Source: SZAS-103 sp038226665
Lineage (GTDB): Bacteria; Pseudomonadota; Gammaproteobacteria; Xanthomonadales; Xanthomonadaceae
Length of the DNA: 64,000 nt
Reading direction: 5' to 3'
Assembly: GCA_038226665.1 (NCBI GenBank)
Contig: JBBRQI010000009.1
Coordinates: 1 to 64,000, forward strand
Below are positions 26,157 through 37,328 of this stretch, piece by piece. The notes under the pieces were generated by a model, which was not told where the DNA came from, searched no databases, and was given only the letters and a program-made list of their open reading frames with translations. Numbering within the stretch: the first letter of the stretch is position 1; each line of letters opens with the position of its first letter. Position numbers and translations under genes: made by a program.

Positions 26157-26909
26157 CTATTTCTGGATCGCCCAGATGTCCGATACGAGACCGCGATTGT
26201 TGATGTAGTCGAACGGCATGTAGAACCAGCCGTGATCGCCCCACGACGCACCCCACTCATTCAAGCCAAGAGCGCGGTTGGTTGCCATGTCATATCCCCA
26301 GAGCGTGCAGCAGTGGCCGCCAAGCAGTTGCTCACGTGGGCCAGGCATCGTGACCACGCCGGTGTCCGCTGTCGCTTGGCTTTCGAACGACTCGTACACG
26401 CTGAACCCGAAGATGACGTGCAGGCCCGCAGCCAGCGCCTCACACACGCCAGGCATGCCTGTGGTCACGCGGTGATATGCGGTGATCTTGCGGCTCAGCG
26501 CGTCGTCATACGCGGACTGCGTGGGCTTCTTCGCATAGCCACCGACGTGGTATCCGCACTTGTGCGCTGTGGTGTTGCCGTACGTCGCGAGGCCCTTCAC
26601 CGCGTCGCGGATCTGAGCGCCTGAATCTTGGTCGGTGGTGCCCTCGATCAACCGGGCGTTGTAATACGGGAACGCGCGGGAGAGATGCGTGTAGCTCATG
26701 CCGCTCGCATCGATCTCGATGGCCTCGGTGATGTAACAGGCACCGTGCCCCGTGCATGAACCTTCCTGCCCTTGATCCAGCACAGCGGGCGTGTGCGGGC
26801 GCGGGTCGATCTTGTCTGGAACGGCCGCATTGACCGTGCGAAAGATGAAGTCGCGTTGGTCGGGCAGATCTGGCTTCCAACCGTATTTTCTGGCAGTCGT
26901 GTTTCGCAC
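26157..26909 (-). CDS. papain-like C1 family cysteine peptidase
   Basis: 250 residues of the C1A fold. The N-terminal YGWKPDLPDQRDFIF motif precedes the oxyanion Gln46 and nucleophile Cys52 (DQGQEGSCTGHGAC). The catalytic His199 lies in LGGHCCTLWGYD, and Asn217 in LNEWGASWGDHGWFYMPFDY. All key residues are present. No signal peptide or prodomain is visible. The start is GTG with GAGGTG eight bases upstream. In the element it takes the position of the missing head genes, 48 bases before gp35. Whether it is cargo, effector or a processing enzyme is unknown. I did not see a lysis domain or membrane segment. Confidence 0.88.
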   Translation of the reverse strand: MRNTTARKYGWKPDLPDQRDFIFRTVNAAVPDKIDPRPHTPAVLDQGQEGSCTGHGACYITEAIEIDASGMSYTHLSRAFPYYNARLIEGTTDQDSGAQIRDAVKGLATYGNTTAHKCGYHVGGYAKKPTQSAYDDALSRKITAYHRVTTGMPGVCEALAAGLHVIFGFSVYESFESQATADTGVVTMPGPREQLLGGHCCTLWGYDMATNRALGLNEWGASWGDHGWFYMPFDYINNRGLVSDIWAIQK

Positions 26910-26934
26910 GTTCTTTCACCTCTGTTTTGCGGTG

Positions 26935-26969
26935 TTGCCGGCGGTGCGGATTTCTCGCACCGCCGGCAA
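26935..26969. promoter_or_regulatory. perfect 14-bp hairpin before the C1 peptidase
   Basis: TTGCCGGCGGTGCG and its exact inverse complement, separated by seven bases, lie 25 bases upstream of the GTG at 26909. Neither strand has a T run after the stem, so it is not a standard terminator. It sits in the divergent region between the peptidase and the plus-strand gene at 27052. It could be an operator, an mRNA leader structure or the scar of a lost gene's terminator. Confidence 0.6.
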
Positions 26970-27051
26970 CGCACTCAATGCCGATAGTCGCGGCTTGAAT
27001 TTCGCTTGAATCGATTAGCTGCCAGCGCCCTGGATGAGGTAGCCGGCCAAC

Positions 27052-27255
27052 ATGCTGCGGCGCATCCGCGCGGTGCGGGACGGCTACCGGCTGCACATGC
27101 TGGTCGACCAGGAGGCGTTTGGCGTTGCTTCCCTTGAGCTGCTGGACGACGCGACGTTGATCGACCTGCTGCAAAAGCTGGAAAGGGCGCGGGAATGCTT
27201 GCAGGACGGTATTTCCTTGGAGGATGCGGGGCTGATTTCAAACCCGCTTGGGTGA
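27052..27255 (+). CDS. small protein in the repressor position of the element
   Basis: 67 residues (MLRRIRAVRDGYRLHMLVDQ ... DGISLEDAGLISNPLG), predicted mainly helical with acidic clusters (LLDDATLIDLLQKLERAREC). It is the only plus-strand gene in the element, 216-419 bases from the element end and transcribed toward that end. That is where Mu keeps its repressor gene c. It shows no helix-turn-helix that I can see, so it is not simply a Mu c homologue. GAGGT lies 12 bases before the ATG. Function unknown. Confidence 0.55.
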   Translation: MLRRIRAVRDGYRLHMLVDQEAFGVASLELLDDATLIDLLQKLERARECLQDGISLEDAGLISNPLG

Positions 27256-27295
27256 CGGTTTGAAGACCGTTCGAACGCTGCCAGGCCCGGCGGAG

Positions 27296-27470
27296 CATTT
27301 CGCATCTGTAGTGGCGACGCGCTTGTTTTGTGGCCAATTTCGCAAACCACGTCCTCGCGGCGCGCAACGGCGCTCAATCCGCTGAAACGACCGTTCTTCG
27401 CGGCTTTCGTCCCGTTTTATCCCGGCTCATGCCTCCATGTCCCGCTTCTCAAACCTCCTGTCGGGCATCA
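27296..27470 (-). repeat. attL-like end with three spaced transposase sites
   Basis: Read inward on the minus strand from 27470, the end begins TGATGC, then CGACAGGAGGTTTG at the same offset as in the other end (11 of 14 bases match; site 1). CGTGGTTTGCGAAATT (27351-27336) forms site 2, shifted by about 107 bases. A weaker TGCGAAAT (27304-27297) lies exactly 40 bases further (site 3). Mu attL has L1 at the tip, L2 about 110 bases in and L3 40 bases further, so the spacing nearly matches. Confidence 0.65.
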
Positions 27471-27475
27471 AAGGC
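27471..27475. repeat. target-site duplication, copy 2 (AAGGC)
   Basis: AAGGC directly follows the CATCA end of the element and repeats the five bases at 9492-9496. It lies eight bases before the quinone oxidoreductase stop codon at 27484. Confidence 0.7.
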
Positions 27476-27483
27476 GCATGCGC

Positions 27484-28476
27484 TCATACCACCAGCACGA
27501 CCTTGCCGATGTGTTTCCCCGCTTCAAGGAAAGCATGCGCCTGCGCGGCTTGCGCAAGCAGAAAGGTCTTGTCGACGATGGCTCGGACAAGCCCACTTTC
27601 AATCCATGGCCAGACCACGCGCTCGATGTCCGTGGCTAGACGACCTTTTTCCCCGGCGCTGCGCTGGCGCATGGTCGAGCCGGTGATGGTCGCGCGTTTG
27701 CGCATCACCACGCCGACGGGTACGAGCAGATTCGCACCGCCAAGAGCCGCGATATAAACAATACGTCCGCCGGGGTTGAGCGCGTCGAGCGTCGCCGCAA
27801 AATACGGCGCGCCGACCATGTCGAGCGACACATCGACGCCGCCTGCCGCTTTCGCGATGGCGCCGAAGTCCTCCACGCTCGTATCGACGGCGATGTCCGC
27901 GCCCAGTTCACGTGCTTTCGCAACCTTGTCGCTGCCGCGCGCGGTCGCGACCACTTTCGCACCAGCGGCTTTCGCCATCTGGATCGCGGCAACGCCGATA
28001 CCAGAAGTCGCGCCGTGCACGAGCAGAGTTTCGCCACGCTGCAAGGCTCCTTGCTCGAACACATTCGCGTAAACGGTGAAGATCGTCTCCGGCAATGCGG
28101 CCGCCTGCACAAAATCAAATCCATCGGATCGTGGTTCGAATGGAACCGGCAACACCTGGCGCGCATCGACTACCGCGTATTCGGCATATCCGCCGCCGCC
28201 GAGCAGCGCGCACACGCGATCGCCGACTTGCCAGCGCCCCGCCGCGATCACGATTTCGCCGGCGACTTCGAGCCCCAGCGTTTCCGGCGCACCCGGCGGC
28301 GGCGGATGCTTGCCTTCGCGCTGCAGGATGTCCGGACGATTGACGCCGGCCGCGCGCACACGGATCAGCACTTCGCCAGGTTTTGCTTGCGGGCGTGGCA
28401 ATTCGACCGGATGCAACGCATCGGCCGGGCCGGTTCCACCGCGAATCGCTATCGCCGCCATCGTCGCCGTGGGCAT
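27484..28476 (-). CDS. NAD(P)H-quinone oxidoreductase, PIG3/zeta-crystallin type
   Basis: 330 residues of the medium-chain dehydrogenase/reductase fold without structural zinc. Visible landmarks are VNRPDILQREGKHPPPPGAP (PIG3 signature), ETLGLEVAGEI, the nucleotide-binding HGATSGIGVAAIQMAKAAGA (about residues 154-173), and the final KHIGKVVLVV. It reduces quinones or enals with NADPH in the cytosol. The start is MPTATMAAIAIRGG with GGAG nine bases upstream; a longer upstream frame has no such support. The Mu-like element inserted eight bases after its stop, inside what looks like its terminator. Confidence 0.92.
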   Translation of the reverse strand: MPTATMAAIAIRGGTGPADALHPVELPRPQAKPGEVLIRVRAAGVNRPDILQREGKHPPPPGAPETLGLEVAGEIVIAAGRWQVGDRVCALLGGGGYAEYAVVDARQVLPVPFEPRSDGFDFVQAAALPETIFTVYANVFEQGALQRGETLLVHGATSGIGVAAIQMAKAAGAKVVATARGSDKVAKARELGADIAVDTSVEDFGAIAKAAGGVDVSLDMVGAPYFAATLDALNPGGRIVYIAALGGANLLVPVGVVMRKRATITGSTMRQRSAGEKGRLATDIERVVWPWIESGLVRAIVDKTFLLAQAAQAHAFLEAGKHIGKVVLVV

Positions 28477-28606
28477 GTCGGGCACTCCGTGAGATGGGTG
28501 AATTGTGCACCCACCGCATGTGCACCCGTCACGATCTGCGTTTATCCTGTCGTCCCGGCACCTCCTCTCGTTCCAGCCCCGCAATCGCGCATCCGAGACC
28601 AGACCA

Positions 28607-28849
28607 ATGAGCGATACCCCTCCCGACCGGCTAGCGATGGATCCGCGCAGCAAATTCCACGATCCCGCCGCGATCGAGCGCGGCGTCGGCGTCCGCTTCA
28701 AGGGCGATGAAAAAACCAATGTCGAGGAATACTGCATCAGCGAAGGCTGGGTGCGCTTGCCGTTTGGCAAGTCCCTTGATCGCCGCGGCAACGCGATGAC
28801 AATCAAGGTTTCCGGCGAAGTCGTTGCGTATTTCCACGACGCAAAGTAG
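28607..28849 (+). CDS. DUF3297 family protein
   Basis: 80 residues from MSDTPPDRLAMDPRSKFHD. The family signature is GVGVRFKGDEKTNVEEYCIS and RLPFGKSLDRRGNAMTIK. The family is found mainly in Proteobacteria and has no known function; it is short, soluble and conserved over its whole length here. The start is fixed by conservation and not by a strong SD. It is divergent from the quinone oxidoreductase gene. Confidence 0.85.
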   Translation: MSDTPPDRLAMDPRSKFHDPAAIERGVGVRFKGDEKTNVEEYCISEGWVRLPFGKSLDRRGNAMTIKVSGEVVAYFHDAK

Positions 28850-28934
28850 GCGCGACGAAAGCGTCGGGCTGGATGTAAATTGGGCGATACTGCGGCCACG
28901 CCCTCCGTCATGCCGCCGGCACGGAAGGAACACC

Positions 28935-29816
28935 ATGCCCGCATCCATCACCCACGCCACCTGCATCGCATTGCTGCTCGCGACGATGCAGGACGCGACA
29001 GCACGCGACAGCTCTTCCATCCAAGGCAGTCCGATGTCGCGCAGTCCCGACGGTACCGGGCGTTTCCAGACGAAGGTCATGCTCAACGGCAAGGGGCCCT
29101 ACGCGTTCCTGATCGACACCGGGGCAACGGCTTCGGTGCTTTCACCGGCCGTGGCGGTGCAACTGCAGTTGAGCCCCGGCGGCAGTACGCGCGTCACTGG
29201 CGGAATCGGCAACGCTTCGCGCATGTCGGTATCGATCAGCGATTACCGTAGCGGCCTGTTCGACCGCCACAACGAAACGATGACCCTGCTGTCCGGCTTG
29301 TCCGCGGATGGAATCATCGGCATGAATGCCTTCGTGTCGCAACGCATTGAATTCGACCTCGCCGATAGCGAAGTGAAAGCGGGCGCCTCCGGGCAAACTC
29401 CCGCAGGCTTCGTCGCGGCGCCGGGAATCTTGCGTCATGGCATCATGATCGTCGATGTCATCATCGATGGCGTACCCGCCAAGGCAGTAGTCGATACCGG
29501 TGCGCCATACAGCATCGGCAATCCGCAATTGGAGGCCGCGCTCGGACTCAAGCAAGGCGATACCCGGGTGTTCGCCGGCGAAACGCTGGTCGATTCGCTC
29601 GCGCAGGAACAACCCGTATCGAAGGCAATGGTCGGGAAAATGGCGATCGGCAAAGTCGTGATCGCCAAGCCGACGATGCGCTTCGCCAGGATGCCGGTCT
29701 TCCGCGCACTGGGGATGGACGACGGGCCTGCACTGATCCTCGGGATCGACCAACTGTCCCACCTCGATGCGATCGCGATCGACTACCCGCGCGCGGAGCT
29801 GCAACTGCGTCCCTGA
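28935..29816 (+). CDS. secreted aspartyl protease with two DTG motifs
   Basis: About 293 residues from MPASITHATCIALLLATMQD, a signal-peptide-like start, with AAGGA seven bases upstream. It has two active-site triads, AFLIDTGATASVLS and KAVVDTGAPYSIGN, each followed by a hydrophobic-Gly landmark (DGIIGMNAF, ALILGIDQLS). The protein is therefore a tandem retropepsin-like protease in one chain, as in pepsins. It belongs to the bacterial retropepsin-like aspartic protease group. Secretion to the periplasm is inferred from the N-terminus. The substrate is unknown. Confidence 0.82.
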   Translation: MPASITHATCIALLLATMQDATARDSSSIQGSPMSRSPDGTGRFQTKVMLNGKGPYAFLIDTGATASVLSPAVAVQLQLSPGGSTRVTGGIGNASRMSVSISDYRSGLFDRHNETMTLLSGLSADGIIGMNAFVSQRIEFDLADSEVKAGASGQTPAGFVAAPGILRHGIMIVDVIIDGVPAKAVVDTGAPYSIGNPQLEAALGLKQGDTRVFAGETLVDSLAQEQPVSKAMVGKMAIGKVVIAKPTMRFARMPVFRALGMDDGPALILGIDQLSHLDAIAIDYPRAELQLRP

Positions 29817-29979
29817 TGGTTCTGTCCTGAGCTTTTAAGCTTAGTGGATTTGCCGGAACCGCCGCACCAGCAAGGAAATGCATCGCAGCATCGTGACCCG
29901 CTGCTACAGGCATTGCGAGCATGCGAAGAAAGCGCCCCATCGAAGCCGAGCATTTGCTAGTGCTTTGCGCGCAGCAGAA

Positions 29980-30005
29980 AGGCGGGCCAAGCATCCGGCC
30001 CGCCT
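29980..30005 (-). terminator. terminator of the csbD gene
   Basis: A 9-bp stem (AGGCGGGCC / GGCCCGCCT) with an eight-base loop is followed on the minus strand by TTCTGCTG. It begins 23 bases after the CsbD stop. Confidence 0.7.
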
Positions 30006-30027
30006 CGCGTGGTGGTCAGCAAAGCAG

Positions 30028-30225
30028 TTACTTGGACTTGTTGTCCTTGCGAACCGCATCGCGGACGGCGTCGGTCGCCTTCCCCACTTCCTTCTGCGCC
30101 TTGCCGAGGTTTTTCTCGATGTTGCCGGCGGCTTCCTTCGAAGTATTGCCGGTAACCTTGCCAACTGCCTCCTTCACGGCGCCCTTGATCTCGTGCTTGG
30201 TTCCTTCCTTGCGATTCGTGTCCAT
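30028..30225 (-). CDS. CsbD family stress protein
   Basis: 65 residues (MDTNRKEGTKHEIKGAVKEA ... RDAVRKDNKSK). It is strongly charged with the CsbD repeat GAVKEAVGKVTGNTSKEAAG. CsbD-like proteins are small, abundant, disordered or helical proteins induced by general stress in many bacteria; their mechanism is unsettled. An AAGGAG box nine bases before the ATG supports the start at 30225. A terminator follows, so it is monocistronic. Confidence 0.88.
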   Translation of the reverse strand: MDTNRKEGTKHEIKGAVKEAVGKVTGNTSKEAAGNIEKNLGKAQKEVGKATDAVRDAVRKDNKSK

Positions 30226-30641
30226 GATGTGCATCTCCTTGGTGCCTGCAAGTTGCAGGTCAGTGAATCCTAGCGACGCAGCCTGTCGTTCGCGTGAACG
30301 ACGAATTCGCGACTCAGCCAAGGTTTAGCTTGCGGTCGTCAGCGCAAGGCAACACATGAAGTCCTAACAAGAATCGACCACGCGATGCATCCGACGGCGC
30401 TTAGCGAACAGGAGACGGCGCGTGAGCGCGTACCCAGCGCCTGCACCCCGTGCTGATTGGCCAGGACATCGGCGTGGCCGGTCAAGGTTCAATGCGCCGG
30501 CCCAGACCCAACACGGCTCCTCGTCGAAGCTGTCACCTGCATAAACACCCGCGTCATGTTCGATTGACTGCCTCGATGCTTGCGCGGAAGCTCGGCCAAG
30601 GCCGTGCGCGCCGGAGCGCATCTCACAAGGGAGCGAAGATC
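30226..30641. other. 416-bp divergent gap between csbD and the EF-hand gene
   Basis: Holds the promoters of two divergent genes. Open frames within it (30364-30621 minus and the upstream part of the EF-hand frame from 30450) have no ribosome-binding site or family resemblance. I see no RNA gene and no convincing -35/-10 pair. Confidence 0.35.
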
Positions 30642-31097
30642 ATGGACAAGACCAGACTATTCACCCGCACGCTGTTGACGATGTCGTTGTGCGCAGGATT
30701 CTCGCTGGCACCGGCAGTGTTCGCTGCGGATGCTGGCAGCGACATGGTCGCCGCGAAGATCAAGGCGATGGATACAAATCGCGATGGCATGGTCTCGGCT
30801 TCCGAACATGCCGTTTACGGCAAATCGCAATTCGACGCCATGGATACCAATCATGATGGCCAAGTCACTGCCGCCGAAATGGATAGCGCGCGCATGGCGA
30901 AGATGAAGCTCAAGACCGCAGTCGGGCTGCAACCAGCATCGGTGACCATGATCAAGGCGATGGACAGCAACAACGACGGAATGGTTTCCGCCGAAGAACA
31001 TGCAAGAGACGCGGAAAAGGATTTCAACGGGATGGACGCGAACCACGATGGCCAGTTGAGCGCGGATGAGATGCGCATTGCCAACGATAGTCGCTAG
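30642..31097 (+). CDS. secreted four-EF-hand calcium-binding protein
   Basis: 151 residues with a Sec signal peptide (MDKTRLFTRTLLTMSLCAGF ...). Four canonical 12-residue EF loops follow: DTNRDGMVSASE (44-55), DTNHDGQVTAAE (68-79), DSNNDGMVSAEE (108-119) and DANHDGQLSADE (132-143). All coordinating positions are acidic or amide residues, so calcium binding is likely. The spacing of loops 1-2 and 3-4 makes two EF pairs joined by a linker around AVGLQPASV. A GGGAG box precedes the start. The partner of this periplasmic sensor or buffer is unknown. Confidence 0.9.
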   Translation: MDKTRLFTRTLLTMSLCAGFSLAPAVFAADAGSDMVAAKIKAMDTNRDGMVSASEHAVYGKSQFDAMDTNHDGQVTAAEMDSARMAKMKLKTAVGLQPASVTMIKAMDSNNDGMVSAEEHARDAEKDFNGMDANHDGQLSADEMRIANDSR

Positions 31098-31263
31098 CCG
31101 GAAAGGCTCGCGACAGGAGTGATGGCCTTGCGGTGAGCGGCGCGGTCGTCAAACGGAAGGTTTACTCGCCCCACTTTTTCAGCGATGAACCACGACGCGT
31201 CGTACGCGTCCGTTTGGATTCAGTCCCGCCCTCTGCGATGCTTCCGCTCATGGCTAGGAATTC

Positions 31264-33972
<2,709 letters not shown>

Positions 33973-34080
33973 CGTTCCTCCATCGCGCGACCGTCCGCGC
34001 TGTCGTCTGCCTGGGCTCGCAGCCAGTTTAGCGCAGCGGCATGCGCATCAAGGTGTCGCTTTCGCTTCGCGCAGTTTCGG

Positions 34081-36372
<2,292 letters not shown>

Positions 36373-36428
36373 GGCGACATCGATGCGACGGCAGGAAAAA
36401 CGATTCTACCGCGATCGATGCCAGCCGC

Positions 36429-37247
36429 TCAGACGACCCTGACGCCACGCACGTTGAGCGCAGGGTCGCGCCAGAATGCATCGTTCTCGAAGCGACGGAA
36501 CAGATCCGGCGGAAGAATCGTCTGGCGCTCGGCCGGAGTCACCTTCGAACGCACCTTGTGCAGGCCCGGCGTGCCGGCGCGCATGTCGAACTCCGAGGCG
36601 TCGTAATCGACATTGTCGAAGTCGTGCTTGAACACGGGCTCGCCGACGAAATCGTAGATGGCCGCGAGCGTGCGGGTCGGATCGCGCGTCAGGCTCTCGT
36701 ACTGCACCAGCATCATCTGCTTGCCAGCGTCTTCCGAGTTGTAGGCTTCCTTCAACGCATTGAACGCATAACCCACCAGCCCGTCGCCGCTGCCGAGGCC
36801 GTCCGCGCGCTGGTACACCGTGCCGCCGGGGTTGTAGTTGAAGATCGACGACGGCTGGAAGGTATTCTTGCGGATCAGCCGCTCGACGCTGTCGATGACC
36901 CACGGGATGTGGCGCACGCAGGCGATAATCTTGCTTTCCGGCATCAGGTCGGCAAGCTGGCCCAGCTTGGTGCACCACATGCGGTTGGTGTCGAATACCA
37001 CATCGACCTTGAATTCCGGGCCGTAATAGTTCTCGAACAGGCTCTTGAGCACGCGCTTGCGCTGTTCATCGGTGATGAACACCGAGAATTCGTTGCGGCC
37101 GCTCATCTCGCCGGTCATTGCGTTGAACATGCCCGCGACGGGCCCGCTCATGCCGGCGTGGAAGCGCGGATTCTGCTTGAGCAGCGCGGACAGCAAGGTC
37201 GAACCGGACCGTGGCAGCCCGGAGATGAAGTGGAATTTGTGCGACAT
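36429..37247 (-). CDS. sulfotransferase family protein
   Basis: 272 residues. The PAPS 5'-phosphosulfate-binding loop is HFISGLPRSGSTLLSALLKQ at residues 6-25. A downstream ACVRHIPWVIDSVERL stretch fits the 3'-phosphate-binding region. Bacterial proteins of this family transfer sulfate to lipids, sugars or proteins, or act as tyrosylprotein-sulfotransferase-like enzymes. The acceptor here is unknown. It stands 56 bases from maeB on the same strand and 81 from the DUF1704 gene. Confidence 0.85.
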   Translation of the reverse strand: MSHKFHFISGLPRSGSTLLSALLKQNPRFHAGMSGPVAGMFNAMTGEMSGRNEFSVFITDEQRKRVLKSLFENYYGPEFKVDVVFDTNRMWCTKLGQLADLMPESKIIACVRHIPWVIDSVERLIRKNTFQPSSIFNYNPGGTVYQRADGLGSGDGLVGYAFNALKEAYNSEDAGKQMMLVQYESLTRDPTRTLAAIYDFVGEPVFKHDFDNVDYDASEFDMRAGTPGLHKVRSKVTPAERQTILPPDLFRRFENDAFWRDPALNVRGVRVV

Positions 37248-37328
37248 CGATTTCCCCAGTCGGTGCGTGGCGCGGAGCGCGAGCGGCGAATTATGCCTTG
37301 TTGTCGCCAGCGCGTCCCGCGACCGACT

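Larger units (their letters stand above)
9497..27470 (-). mobile_element. headless Mu-like element (tail module only)
   Basis: A 17,974-bp element that starts TGTAAG and ends ...GCATCA, with the 5-bp direct duplication AAGGC on both sides (9492-9496 and 27471-27475). TG...CA ends and 5-bp target duplications are the rule for Mu-type transposable phages. The genes are, with one exception, on the minus strand. In order from 27 kb to 9.6 kb they are: C1 peptidase, gp35-like, gp36, gp37, gp38, sheath, tube, gp41/gp41', tape measure, gp43 to gp48, tail fibre, second fibre protein, Hint-like protein, Dam-type methylase, and a 67-aa gene. Mu repressor, transposase A and B, lysis, terminase, portal, protease and capsid genes are absent. 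Nearly all genes overlap by 1-10 bases and none is frameshifted, so the tail operon looks functional. Confidence 0.88.

Noticed and set aside
27437..27757. Open frame starting MSRFSNLLSGIKGA at the element end
   Set aside because: It crosses the element boundary and runs antisense into the quinone oxidoreductase gene; no ribosome-binding site.
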